Part shown: positions 11,001 to 22,380 of the stretch, piece by piece
How the letters are laid out: each line of letters opens with the position of its first letter
How positions within the stretch are numbered: the stretch's first letter is position 1
Assembly: GCA_964058805.1 (NCBI GenBank)
Contig: CAXKVV010000194.1
Span: 1 to 35,426 of the forward strand
Direction: 5' to 3'
Source: Schoenoplectus triqueter
Taxonomy: Eukaryota > Streptophyta > Magnoliopsida > Poales > Cyperaceae
Length of the DNA: 35,426 nucleotides
Program-made: the position numbers and the translations under genes
Notes under the pieces: generated by a model
What the model was told of the DNA's origin: nothing
What the model saw: only the letters and a program-made list of their open reading frames with translations
The model's database searches: none

Positions 11001-11524
11001 GATAACAAAGAATCAATCTTGTAGAAAACAATTTACCTTATAGAAAAATGGCAGACAGTCAATTTGGTTAGGCACTTCAGATTAGTAATCTCCGACAAAA
11101 TTGAAAGTGTTGAAGGCCGTGGCGGCACCTTACACAGCTCCAACTCTTTCAACGACTTCAGATTCCTAAAAGGAGCTTCTGAAATCCGAGGAGAAGAAAC
11201 CCTAATCTGAACTCTCTCTAGCTCCACTAACTCACCGGCTTCAGGTGGCAACACTTCAACATCATTTGCAAAGAATTTCAGAGTTTTAAGCTTCTGGTGC
11301 TTGGCAATAGAGCTCGGTAGCAAGTGAAATGTGTTCTTGTACACGAACAAACTCTCGTCCGTACAGTCCAGTGGCGCGCAGCCAAAATTAGAGAGCTGCC
11401 ACGTATTGCCCGAGATATCCACCACGCTTCCCTCGTCCTGACTGTCACCGTCTGATTTGGACGGATCATCGGACAAACAGTCGACGGCGCCGCTCTCCGC
11501 CGTCTGGACCTGAGGGGCTACCAT
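5077..11524 (-). CDS. LRR-EDR1-like Raf-type protein kinase, 10 exons, 1061 aa
   Basis: Exons (5' to 3'): 11524-11037, 10343-10079, 9654-8933, 8596-8131, 8044-7863, 7502-7346, 7164-6931, 6508-6158, 5513-5412, 5295-5077. All introns are GT/AG and every phase joins, giving 1061 codons plus TAG. The chosen start is the first ATG of exon 1 (MVAPQVQ). Leucine-rich repeats span about 100-265 (for example [15 protein letters not shown]). A charged linker with basic patches follows (265-440). Next comes an EDR1/CTR1-type domain (about 440-715; [29 protein letters not shown]). The kinase domain runs from about 740: K760 in AAVK, E784, HRD 878-880 with K882, DFD 905-907, GTPRWMAPE 934-942, D958, R1044. 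The layout matches Arabidopsis At1g04210, a cytosolic-type Raf-related kinase without signal peptide or membrane segment. Odd points: there is no GxGxxG loop, and DFD replaces DFG, so activity is uncertain. The specific pathway is unknown. Confidence 0.93.
10410..10660. mobile_element. MULE-type MITE in intron 1 of the LRR kinase
   Basis: A 251-bp foldback element flanked by a perfect 9-bp direct repeat GAGTTGGGC (10401-10409 and 10661-10669). Terminal inverted repeats are about 75 bp and largely identical (shared core ATTAGATTAATCATATTATT on both arms). The arms surround a short GC-rich core (about 10490-10585) that holds its own small palindrome, CCACTGG...CCAGTGG. A 9-bp duplication plus long inverted repeats fits Mutator-like MITEs. 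Non-coding, lying in intron 10344-11036. Confidence 0.85.
10890..10971. repeat. Two-unit 41-bp tandem repeat in intron 1
   Basis: The segment AGATAGTTA(C/G)AAAAACACTTC followed by TTTTGCATGGCTCA occurs twice in a row, at 10890 and 10931, with very few differences. It is a recent tandem duplication in the first intron of the LRR kinase gene. Confidence 0.85.
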
Positions 11525-12231
11525 TGGAGAATTAGAACTGAAGTCGGAGCACCAGCGCACCAGAGAAAGTGAAAGCGAGTGCAAGCGGCGGCGCTGGAGG
11601 AGGGGTCGCCAGCGATCGAAATGGTGGAGGCAGGGTGGAGCTAGGGTTTTGAGGAGTTGGGGCTAGGTTAAGGCGTGGGGAAGAAGGGAAATTAAAGCGG
11701 GCAACGAATTAATTAAAAGAAGTAAATAGAGACCGAAAAGGAAAAAGAATGAGGGAAAACCAAAAGATATAAAATGAAAAGGCGCGCCGAGTCTGACCGA
11801 ATTTGTGGGGTCATGGTCCAGTGTTGGGTCGACTGTCGAGTAAGGAAATGGAATTTTCCGACACTTTCTTGCTTTCAGACGAAGACACGTCATCGAGCTG
11901 CTTCATTTTAGTGCTGACTGGATCAGGGTTTTTTTTTCACATGATTTCATAGCCGTTCGATCTCCATATTAAACGGTTGGTTAACGAAGCCCCTCTTATC
12001 ATACGGAAAATGGCAGATCCAACTCTGAATTTGTCCGACGGGCATTGGATACAAACTCCCCTCAACAATCGATCTCGTGACATGGATCTTGCACCGAGGT
12101 CTGACAAACTTGTGAAACTTGATTCCATGGTCTCCTGCTCTCAAGTTGGTTAATGGGTTATTGGATCGGATCAGGTGTCTCTTGACCGTTGAAGGGTGGT
12201 CCGCCGACCGACCCAACTTTCTTTTTTAAAT
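11525..12231. other. 5' UTR/promoter region of the LRR kinase
   Basis: GC content rises around 11525-11660 (a TAGGGTTTT element on the plus strand at 11641-11649), fitting a 5' UTR and core promoter of the minus-strand kinase gene. Further right the sequence becomes mixed in composition up to the border of the copia element. No gene is supported. The longer frames (11663-11893, 11937-12216) lack family motifs. Confidence 0.5.
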
Positions 12232-12443
12232 TGAAATTTGAGAGGAAAATCTCTTCTTTATTATTTTTTTTATTCCTCAACAACATACAAAATTTGTATT
12301 TATAGGCAAGTGAAAATAAAATGAAACATCCGTAATAAGTACATGACTTAATACAGAATTAAATATGAAAGATGAAACGTTTACAATAAATAAGAGAGTT
12401 AATACGAGAAGGTGAAACGTCTATTATTTATTCATTCATAACA
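12232..12443 (-). repeat. Downstream (3') LTR of the copia element
   Basis: Matches the split upstream LTR over nearly its whole length: ATTCCTCAACAACATACAAAA against ATTCCTCAATAACATACAAAA, then AGTGAAAATAAAATGAAAC and ATTTATTC(A/T)TTCATAACA. Many differences are G/A transitions, as expected of decayed methylated repeats. The low-coordinate end has no convincing counterpart to the first 25-30 bp of the other LTR. Confidence 0.85.
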
Positions 12444-12559
12444 CACTCTCTTAGACGTTTTATCTTATATTATACACTATTAATATTGTACTACATGATA
12501 AAGATTAATTCTTAGTACTTCATGACCAATTTTTAAATTAACTGATGTTTCTGAATCAA

Positions 12560-14276
12560 TTATGTTGTCTCTTTAAAAATCTTCTAAGAAAACTTAATGG
12601 GACAAAACTGAGAGAAGAAAAAAAAAGTACAAATACTCATCCTTATTTTAATGTATGTCTTTTAAGTTGTGAATATCGATTTTCTATGAAAGATGCTCAA
12701 AAACTTTTCTTGACAATGATTTTGTGAATAAGTCTGTCAAATTATCGCTTGATTTGATTTGACAAATATCTATCAAACCATCATTTTGTAGATCATTTGT
12801 CGAAAGAACTTTGACGAGAAGTGTTTGGTTCTGTCACTTTTAATATATCATTATTTAATTTGAGCAATGCATGCTGCATTATCATTATACAACAATGTCG
12901 GATTTCTTCTGATCGACTCCAGACCATATTCCTCCTGGATGTGTTGGATCATTTAACTAGACACATTCATGGCCAGCATCATATAAAGCAATTAACTCGA
13001 CATGATTTGATGATGTTGTTGTTAGTGTATTTTTTGTCGATTGCTATGAAATTGCAGTACCATCATATGTAAACACATATTCAGATTGTGACCGAGCTTT
13101 ATACGGATCGGATAAATATCTTGCATTTGCATATTTAACTAATCTGGACTTTTTATCCTTTTAATAAAATAGTCTCATATCACGTGTCCTGCAAAGGTAA
13201 CAAAATATATATTTAATTACGTTTCAATGTCGGTGTGTTGGATGAGAACTATATCTTGCTAATATATTTACAGAAAAAATAATATCAGGTCTCGTATTAT
13301 TAGCAAGATACATCAATGCCTCTATTACACTTAAGTATTGTACTTCTGGACCAAGAGTTTTTTCATTATTTTCTCAGGAACGATAAAGATCATTTTTAAT
13401 ATCAAATGATCGAATAACTATTTGTGTACCTAAAGGATGAGATTTGTCCATATTAAAATGTTTTAACATCTTTTGGATGTAGTTTGATTGATGGACAAAA
13501 ATATTATTATGCAAATGCTTGATTTGTAAATTGAGGCATAATTTTGTTACACCAAGATATTTCATTTTAAATTATTTCTTTAATAATATTATAGTTTTAT
13601 TTATCTATTCAGGAGATCCAATGATATTTAGATCATCAACATATACTATAATAATTATAAAATCTGAGATTGATCTTTTAATAAAAACACATGGACTAAT
13701 TATATTGGATTTATATCATTATTTTATAAGATATTCACTAAGTCGATTATACCATATTCGACCCGACTGTTTTAGTTCGTACAATGTTCTTTTTAACTTT
13801 ATAGAATACATTCCTCGAGGTTTTGATTTAAATGTTTCAGGCATATTTAATTCTTCAGTAACTTTCATATAAATATCATTATCATGTGATCCATACAAAT
13901 AGACTGTGACTACATCCATGAGACGCATTTGAAGATTTTTAGTAATTGTGAGACTAATTAAAAATCTAAGAGTTATTGCATTAACTATAGATTAATAAGT
14001 TTTTTCATAGTCAACTCCTGAAATTTGTGTAAAATCTTGTGGCACTAGCCTTGTTTTATATCTCAAAATCTCATTTTTCTGATTTTTTTTAATTACAAAT
14101 ACCCACTTATAACCTACAGAGTTAACATCTTTTGGGGTTAGGACTATAGGTCCAAAAATATTATATTTTTTAAGCGAATCTAATTCAGTCTTCATGACAT
14201 CTTTCCATTTTGGCCAATCATTTTTATGGATACACTCTTCAGGAGTTTTTGATACATATTTTTTCTCATTTACCAC
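12560..14276 (-). pseudogene. Copia reverse transcriptase and RNase H remnants
   Basis: Several broken minus-strand frames together show copia RT. There is a first block with NDWPKWKDVMKTELDSL and VGYKWVFVIKK (about 13992-14276), then RLMDVVTVYLYGS and LYELKQSGRIWYNRLSEYL (13719-13928). A YVDD catalytic signature lies at 13632-13643, and an FVHQSNYIQKMLKHFNMDK block at 13374-13565. RNase H traces follow, including SDPYKARS near 13085-13115 and ALYDAGHECV near 12970-13005, the latter followed by an in-frame stop. Several stops and frame changes make the polyprotein non-functional. Confidence 0.85.
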
Positions 14277-14399
14277 ATCAATTTCTATAGCATATACAAA
14301 AATTTTATCAACACGTGTTTCATTTTGATTCCATATTATATTATTATGTACATAATTTATTGAGATCTCGTAATTATTAGGTAACTGAGTTTTTTCAGA

Positions 14400-14535
14400 A
14401 ACTTCATCAACATCTTCTAGGGTTCCACTTCCAATCTCTTCGGGGATTTTATGTTCAATCTCTTCTGGAATTTTATCGATAACCTCTTCTGGAGTTTATG
14501 TTCAATCTCTTCTGAGATTTTATGTTCAATCTTTT
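14400..14535 (-). repeat. Short tandem repeat in the copia integrase-RT linker
   Basis: A unit of about 36 bp (TCTTC[T/G]GGAATTTTATCGAT / TCTTCTGAGATTTTATGTTC type, plus strand) is repeated about three to four times. In the minus-strand pol frame this makes an acidic repeat of the IEHKIPEE type. A single-base loss near 14498 shifts the frame. Confidence 0.6.
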
Positions 14536-14899
14536 TTCTTTCGTGAATTTTATCTTTGGAATCGATTGGCCTTCCATATTTTCTTTTTTATAGTAACCTT
14601 TGATGGGGTTATATCAATTTAAGCATGTGCATTTAAAGCCGATATATATAATTTAGTCACTCTTTTTCCGTTCTTGAAGTCAATGGTTCCAGAGTCAAAG
14701 AGAATTCCATTCCCAAATATTTTTTCGAGAAGAGGAAATTCTATAAATGTATTTGGCATCTCATTTGCTATTCATTGTAAATTTATAATGTTTTGAACTT
14801 CTAATTCACATTGACCACTTCAGGGATCAAGATAAGATATTGATAATGCATTCTAAGTTACTTATTTTTTCAGCTTTTCTTTTTTCTCCCCATAAAATT

Positions 14900-16244
14900 A
14901 GGAATATTGTCTCATCAAATTGACAGTCAGCAAAACGTGCTATAAGAACATCTCCGATTAATGATTCTAAATATTTAATAATTGATGGAGAGTTAAAACT
15001 AATATAAATTCACAATCTTCTTTGTAGTCCTATTTTTGTGCGTTGTGGAGGAGAAATTAGAACATACACAACATAACCAAAAATCTTAAGATATGACAAA
15101 TTTGGTTCTCTTTCGGAGATCAATTATAATAAAGAAAGTTTATGATATGCAGTTGGTCTTAATCTAATAATTCCAGCAGCATGTAAAAGGATATGTCCCC
15201 GTGCAAAAGATGATATATTATATTTCATAAGTAATGGTCTAGCAATCATTTTTAATCTTTTAATTAATAATTCGGCTAAATTTTTGTGTGTGTGCATGAG
15301 CAACTGGATGTTCTACTTTAATATCAATTGACATACAATAATCATTAAATGATTGGAATGTAAACTCTTCTACATTATGTAGCCGGATTGTCTTAATTTG
15401 GTAATCCAGAAAATTTTCTCTCAATTGAATTATTTGTGTTGATAGCCTAGCAAATGCAACATTTCTTGTAGTTAATAGACAAACATGTGACCATCGATTT
15501 CATACATCAATTAATACCGTAAAATATCTAAATGATCCATATGAAGGAGAAATGTGTCCATAAATATCTCCTTAAATTCTATCTAAAAATGAAAGAGATT
15601 CATTTATAATTTTATTTTTAGACAGCCTGATTATTAGTTTTCCAAGAGAGCATGTTGCACATGATAAATCTTTTGATAATAGAATATTCAGGTCCTTTAG
15701 GGGATGCACATTTGCACTTTTAATTATTCTTCTCGTTATAATATTATATGTATGACCTAGTCTGTCATGCCACAAAGTAAACTTTTTTATGTTTAGTAAC
15801 TTCTAGTTGCTGACCATATTTGATTCTATTGAATTTATGTTCATACAATATAATTCAGATGATAAAGCTTCAAAATTTTTTTAATATAATCTTTTGGCCA
15901 TATTTAATTGATATAATTTGAAGATGTTCAATATTATTTTCAGTCATGATTTTAATATGATAACCATTATGATGAATATCTTTAAAGCTTAGTAAATTTT
16001 ATCTGAATTTATTAGAGTATAAGACATCATTTATAATTAATTTTGTTCTTTCAAGTAACAAAATACAAGCTCTGTCGGAGCCTTCAATTAAGTTACTAAT
16101 ATCAGAAATTATATTGACATATGTCTCTGCAGGAGACAATTGAGAAAAATATCTCTTACTTTTTAATATTATATTTATTATTTCACTGTCTACTAGACAT
16201 TCATCTCTAACATTTGACGTAACTATTTTGGAGTCTTCAATCAT
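14900..16244 (-). pseudogene. Copia protease, GAG-pre-integrase and integrase remnants
   Basis: At 15999-16244 the minus strand shows a protease-like stretch (DECLVDS, then SNLIEGS, with KRYFSQLSP between). In relatives the aspartate is followed by S-A/G-T; here the following residues are changed. At 15572-15775 a GAG-pre-integrase/zinc-binding block reads MWHDRLGH ... CATCSLGK, keeping the His and Cys ligands. The integrase core follows to about 14900 but is broken by stops. Assigned from motif order. Confidence 0.75.
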
Positions 16245-16259
16245 ATATTTTTTTCTTTT

Positions 16260-17272
16260 GAATCAAAATAAATATATAAGATTAAATTAAAGAAAACTAG
16301 TTTTATTTCATGAAAAGCATCAATTTACAACATAAAATTAAACTTATTATAAAGACTCAAAACAAAACTATTTTATAATATTAATTTCACTTGGATCATT
16401 TTTAATGAAATTTATTTCTACTTTTTTCACTTTTTTTAATGGATGCTTAATAAAGTTTAAGTAAATATTTAGAAGTTTGACATGTGCGTGACTGATGGTT
16501 TGACATACCATATCTATAATAATTATTTTCATATTTCTTAGAAGATGGTGAATTCTTTCATTTTTCATATCTCCCCACATTATTATCATTTGATTTAGCA
16601 TTTTGATCAACATCACGTCGCCAAACATTATTGCGATCACATTCAAGACCACTTATGAGTCCTCGACTATGACCTCCTTTAAATGATGTTGCATTCACTT
16701 CAGGGAATAATGTCGCATTTACTTCATAAAATGGACTAGAACTAGTGAGTCGTGACTGATGATTTCTTATCAAAATCTCATTATTTTGTTTCACAACGAG
16801 AAGACATGATATTAATTCTAAATATTTTTTAAATCCATGCTCTCGATATTGCTGCTATATGAGCAAATTTGAAGTGTGAAATGTTGATAATATTTTCTCT
16901 AGCGTGTCTTCATCAATAATCTTTTCTCCGTATAATTTTAATTCAGAAGTTATATGAAACATTGTGAAATTATATCCACTCACAGATTTAAATTATATTC
17001 TCCTCATAATTTTTGATGATCACATTTTTCTTTTAATTTTTTCATAGTTCTAATAGATCTTTCATCGTTAAATATTCAGTTTTTAAATTCTAATGAAGAT
17101 GATGACGGAGAAATATCATTACTTTGTCTTTCTCCTCCTGGGAGACCTTATTTTTTATTATCTCTCTAAGATTATTTACGGTAAGATGAATCTCATCATC
17201 GAGAGTCCATAGGTGATAATTTTTGTATGATATATCAAAGACAACAAACTCAAATTTGATAAGATTTGGCAT
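16260..17272 (-). pseudogene. Copia gag remnant
   Basis: The frame starts at an ATG at 17272 (MPNLIKFEFVVFDISYKNYHLWTLDDEIHL), the typical N-terminus of this plant copia gag group (DUF4219-like). Later frames (16368-16794) include a decayed CCHC knuckle: the His and last Cys survive in a SNHQSRTCQTSKY-like string, while the first cysteines are lost. Frameshifts near 17080 and 16800 and stops interrupt it. Confidence 0.75.
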
Positions 17273-18808
17273 ATGGACTACAAAATAAAAGTGCCATTAT
17301 TTAATTAAACATGTATTTGTGTTCGATATTGTTTACCCTTGAAAATTCGGGGAATTAAAAAGCAACTTGGGGCAAAAGATTCAAAAATTCAAAGAGAAAT
17401 TTTATAAGCCCGAAGAGGCTTAATTCAAGTCCAGAAGCACCAAGAAAAAAGAAGAATTCAGTGAAATGCTCAAAAATCAAAATTCTTAAGAAAAGAATTA
17501 AAGGTCGAAGCTCTACAAATTCAAATCGAAAACCTTTTCGAAACCCAAAATCTCAAAACTCAAATTTTATGGTAAAATCAAATTCTCCATAAAATTCTGA
17601 GAATTTTCATATATTACTTGATATTTTTGGAGTTACAGAAGTCAAAGAAATTCCAAATTATCGATTAATATAATGAAAAATTAATTAATCAAGCGTTAAA
17701 AATTAATTGATGCTTGACCAAGGGGCAAAATGGTAAATAAAAATTACCATAAAGAGGAGAACACAATGAGATAAAGAACTTGCAAAATGATTGAGCGGTT
17801 TGGGAGAAAACTGAAGAGGAAGTTTCTGATCTAAAAATGAAATTGAGCAATCCGAACCATAATTGATCAAATTGACACTTCAAACACCTTCTCCATGGTC
17901 ACATGAGATTGTTTAAGGGCTTGGTTGAATTTCATAAGCTTTAAATTGGTGAGACCACGAACTCGCAAATCGGGTCAAAAAACCGAGTTGGTCAAACTCT
18001 ATACCAGAGCATTCTATTGATTGAATAAACATTATAGATCAATTCCTAGGATCAATTAGATGCTAATCAAGCTTTGAAACACAAGAAATGGTGAAGAAAT
18101 GAAGGAGAACGGCTATGAGGCTTGAAATCGGGTTTGAAGGCAAAAACGGGTCTCGGGTGCATAATTGTGATCCGACAAGGTCTAAAATGCAGGAAGGGAG
18201 TGGCAAGAACGTGTTTGAACCTCTAGAACCTTCTAGAAGTCCCTAGAATCATCTGGTGACCAAGTGGTGGTTAAGGATGGCAAATTTGTAAATTTTCAGC
18301 AAACATAACAAACTCCACTTGTGCCCCACTTGTCCTCACAGCTGTTAGAGCACATTTAAAACAAAACGTTCAGAAGAGTATGAGAAGATGAATGAAGGGA
18401 GTTGGTGCATAAATTGGTCAAAGAAAGTCAAACCGATCTCATACACCCATCTACCACCCCCTAGGCCTATATAAACCCCTCTCCTCCTTCAAACACAAGA
18501 GACACCACCCATCCCAAGCTGAATGCTAATCCAAAACGCTGTCAAAACCAATTGAAGCTCAAATTAGATATAAAATAAGATTCAATCTTTGAGTTGAGAT
18601 CAAAATCAAACCCAAAGATACAAGATTCAATCAATTCCTCTTCTACTCAAGCTATAAATTAGATCTAGGTAGGCATATATCCTATAAATATAGATATCAA
18701 GAGTGTATTGGAACTTGTAATTTTGATTTGTGCAATAAAGATGAAAATTTTCATGTGCAATATCGATTTTTCTTCTTCTTCTTGATGTTCTTATGTTGCA
18801 ATTCGATC

Positions 18809-19488
18809 TTTTTCATTTTCTTTCTTTTCTTTTGGCTCAAATCTGCATGTAAACATCATTGAATGTTAGATTAAAGCTAAATGATGTATTTAAACCGTTT
18901 AAGATCAATGAATCCCTTATAAATGCAAAATCAGCCCTAAAATAGCTGAAAATGCAATAAAATGAAAAATGGGATGAGATCTTCTCCAAATCTTATAAAA
19001 CTTTCAGATCTCGTAGAAATAAGTCATATGAATCTACAAAAACTAATTTTATATTTTTTTGATTTTTTCTATAAAAAGTTATATCCTTTGTAATTCTGAA
19101 AAACAGCAAGTTCTGGTAACATCAATTCATCTTTTGCTTTTTTTCATTTTTTTTTTGTTTTTTTCATTTTCTTTCTTTTTTTTTGGCTCAAATCTGCATA
19201 CAAATATCATTGAATGTTAGATTGAAGCTAAATGATGCATTTAAACCGTTTAAGATCAATGAATCCCTTATAAATGCAAAATCAGCCCTAAAATGGCTGA
19301 AAATGCAATAAAAAGAAAAATAAGATGAGATCTATTCTAAATCTTATAAAACTTTCAGATCTCGTAGAAATAAGTCATATGAATCTATAGAAACTGATTT
19401 TATATTTTTCTGATTTTTCTGTAAAAAGTTATAGCATTTTTAAATCTAAAAAACAGCAAATACTGGTACAGCATTTTCCTCTTTTGCC
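18809..19488 (+). repeat. Two-copy tandem duplication of about 350 bp
   Basis: The block starting TTTTCATTTTCTTTCTTTTC at 18809 repeats from about 19159 with a period near 351 bp. Shared landmarks include TTTAAACCGTTTAAGATCAA, TAAATGCAAAATCAGCCCTA, AACTTTCAGATCTCGTAGAA and AAGTCATATGAATCTA. The copies are clearly homologous with scattered substitutions. Two shorter GCCGCGAGTGC repeats follow at about 19691 and 19740. Confidence 0.9.
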
Positions 19489-20639
19489 CCTGGTCTGATT
19501 CGAAAATTAAAAATCATATCTCTGCTATTCCAATTTAATTGAAATTTTGTAAGCATCTAGATCTAGTTATAGTGCATCTCTCTGTAAATTTTCATAATTT
19601 TTAGAGCTTCATATCATTTTATATGAATTTAAATTTAAGCATAATAAAAACCAACAAGCTCTTTTTAGCTTTGGTGCCAGCTAATACAAAGCCGCGAGTG
19701 CCTAGTTTTGGGGAGTATAAACTTGTGCCGGTTATACACAGCCGCGAGTGCTCGCTTCTGTTGAGATTTAAAATACTTTTTTAAAAATTACATTCTTATA
19801 TATGCATATTCCCCTATACAATTGATAATTACCTTCTACAAAAATAATTTTTCTTTTTTTATTTTTCTGTTGAATAAAAATCCTTTTAAAACACATTTAA
19901 GATAGGCTTAAATAAAAATATTATCAAAATGAAAGTTATTACAAATATACTCCTTAAAATGTTCATATTTTTTCTGAAATATTTTCTTTAATGGATTCTC
20001 TAAAAATATTCAAAATATCCTCTGCTGTCCAGTTCAGTCCTTTATCAGAAAAGAATTAAAAAACTGTACCGATCCGTAAATGTGACATATATATATATTA
20101 TTTTATATTCATAAAATACATATCAAGAGGAGTTTGTATATAAATTTTCATGCAAAAATACATTTTAAATACCTTTCAAATAAGCAAAACAATCTCGACA
20201 GCTCCTGATTTTCAGAACCGTCTTCTGCTGGTATTTTGCTCAAAACAGTACTTTTAAGAGCTCAAAATAAAAAGTGTTCAACATAAAAGTTGTTCATAAC
20301 ATCTCATTTTATATTTCTCTTAAAAAAATCAGTATGTTATTAACTCAGTTTACTCTAAAAAAAACAAAAACAGTATTATCTGCTGAAATCTTCGTAAATT
20401 TTCAGATTTGTCCTTTTCTAATATTCCTCCCGAAATAATATTTTAAAGGATTCAAATTAAAAAATATTCAAACTAAAAGTTGTTCATAACATTGTCATTG
20501 ATATTTTTATCAAATAAAATTAGTATCTTACTAATATATTTTTCTCAAAAAGTCTAAAAAGATCACTACTTGATTATATTTTCTTTACCGATAAAAATCA
20601 GAAAAATATTATGGTCCATTCTAAAAAAATATTTTAAAA

Positions 20640-21425
20640 TCATAAATATTTTCATAATAAGTATAAATAAAAATATAATTTCTTTATAAATTGATATTAA
20701 GAAAATAAATTAAAAATAGTTTCATAATAAATCATTTTCATTAAAGAATAATCATTTCAAGATAAAATATAATAATTAGAATAAAAATCATAATAAAATA
20801 AAATAAAAATAATGCATTCATTGAAAATATATAATAAAAAGAAATAACATAAAAAATAATAAGATAAAAATTTTCTTCATATAAATAAATATAATTTTTA
20901 TTCATTAAATCAAATTCTAAATAAAAATATACAAAAATAAACAAAATTAAATATATAATGAATAAAAAAAATAAAATAATAAAATAAATATAACTCTTAT
21001 TCAAAATCAAATAAAAATTAAATAAAAATGAATTAAATAAATAAATACATAAATAAAAAGTAAAAGACTTTATGATTTTTATTTTTACCAATTAAAGATA
21101 AATTTAATTTCAAAACTAAATCAACATTCACCTAAAATAAAGATCAAAATAAAAAAATAAAAAGTAACTCTCAATTTCAAAATTAAATAAATTTAAATAT
21201 CTATAAATAAATAAAATATTAGTAAAAATAATAATAATAAACTAAAAGACTTTTTTTCTTCTTATCAAATAAAAAAATTCAATTTTAGAATTAAACCAAT
21301 CTTAATCTAAAATAAAAATAAATCTCAACATTCAAGACTAAATAAATTTAAATAAGATAAGTTCAAATAATAAATAAATAAAAACTAAATCATTTTATCA
21401 ATAAAAAATAAAAAGTTAATTCATA
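20640..21425. repeat. A-rich, low-complexity strand-asymmetric block
   Basis: About 780 bp made almost only of A and T with strong A excess on the plus strand, in AAATAAAA/AATAAAT-type runs. The minus strand opens a 116-residue frame of nearly all F, I, L, Y and N, which is a composition effect and not a gene. It lies inside the long-LTR-like element. Confidence 0.8.
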
Positions 21426-21750
21426 AGGTGTAAACTACCTTGAAAAGTCCATATATTCCATGCCCTTACTCATAGCGACCGCTTAAAACTGCTTAACCGT
21501 TCTATTTATTTTCTCTTTCTTAATCAGAGGTTCCTCGGGTTCAAAGCCCAGGGTAATTAACAATGGGGGCTTGCGCCCATTGGAATCTTAAAGACCCCAC
21601 AATCTCTAAAACCTTTAAATGTGCATTCCAAATTTATATAACTATACCCCAATGCACACTTAGAGGGATCTCCGTGTCCTTCTTTCGTAATTCATCGTCC
21701 AGTTCCTTTTTCAGGGCGGTGAGAGGCGTGAAAAAGGGTCGCACAGATAT

Positions 21751-22253
21751 AAAATAAAACTACTAAAGAAAAATTCCTAATAACTTTAGGTTATTAAGAG
21801 AATTAAATGTTAGTGACACAATATTTATTTATTTGATAACTTCTTATTATCAAATACAATAATAATTCTGGTTATATATCAATAATTTCGGATTATCAAT
21901 ACTAATAGGTTTTGATATAACTTATGGTTATCAAATACAATGACTTTTTGGTCATCAAATATATCAATATATTCAGGTTATTGAATAATTTGAAAGCACA
22001 AAAATAATTTTCCGATATGTACTTATTTTATCATTCTCTTCGGGGAATGAATATATTAGTCTTATTACAAAATAAAAAAATTTTCATCTAAAAAGTAAAG
22101 ATTATTACTAATAGTAAAATTAATAAAATATAATCTAAAGTATACATTCTTCTACGAGAGAACCATACAACAATCTGAGTATAGCGAGCTCGTGTTTCTG
22201 CTGAAAATAAAATCTCATCGTAACTTCACTAAAGCAAACTCGTGCTGATAATT
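21751..22253 (-). other. 5' leader of the copia element
   Basis: Non-coding region between the upstream LTR and gag, cut off from gag by the 17330-21745 insertion. It holds several diverged copies of a short TTATCAAATA(C/T)AATAA-like motif (21830-21960). Next to the LTR the minus strand reads AATTATCAGCACGAG (22253-22239), where a primer-binding site is expected. It lacks the usual TGG start, so the priming tRNA is not identified. Confidence 0.6.
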
Positions 22254-22380
22254 TGTAATAAAATAAAGATAAAAGACAATTTTGGAGAGACTCAATCTCT
22301 TATGTATTGTTTCTTTTTCAATGTATATTCCTCAATAACATACAAAAACTCTATTTATAAGCTAGTGAAAATAAAATGAA

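Larger units (their letters stand above)
17330..21745 (+). mobile_element. Nested 4.4-kb long-LTR-like element with 5-bp target duplication
   Basis: Starts TGTTTACCC, ends GGGTCGCACA, and is flanked on both sides by GATAT (17325-17329 and 21746-21750). TG...CA ends with a 5-bp duplication are the hallmark of LTR retrotransposon insertion. No internal coding domain, primer-binding site or second terminal copy was found, so it reads best as a solo LTR of unusual length, or a LARD-type non-coding element. On the plus strand it has a TATA box (CTATATAAACCCC near 18468) and AATAAA at about 18735. It lies in the leader of the older copia element. Very long LTRs are known in Ogre/Tat-type gypsy elements, but the family is not assigned. 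Confidence 0.75.

Noticed and set aside
11524..11584. Upstream extension of the kinase coding frame
   Set aside because: It would start at TTG. The first ATG in frame is at 11524.
20741..21091. Minus-strand frame of 116 hydrophobic residues resembling a membrane protein
   Set aside because: It is a product of the A-rich repeat (nearly only F, I, L, Y, N).
21440..21620. Possible tRNA gene
   Set aside because: Only a T-arm/B-box-like stretch is visible; no acceptor stem, anticodon arm or convincing A box.
21428..21745. Short 3' LTR pairing with 17330 onward (TGTAAACTACCTTGAAAA against TGTTTACCCTTGAAAA)
   Set aside because: The similarity stops after about 20 bases, so it does not support a pair of short LTRs.
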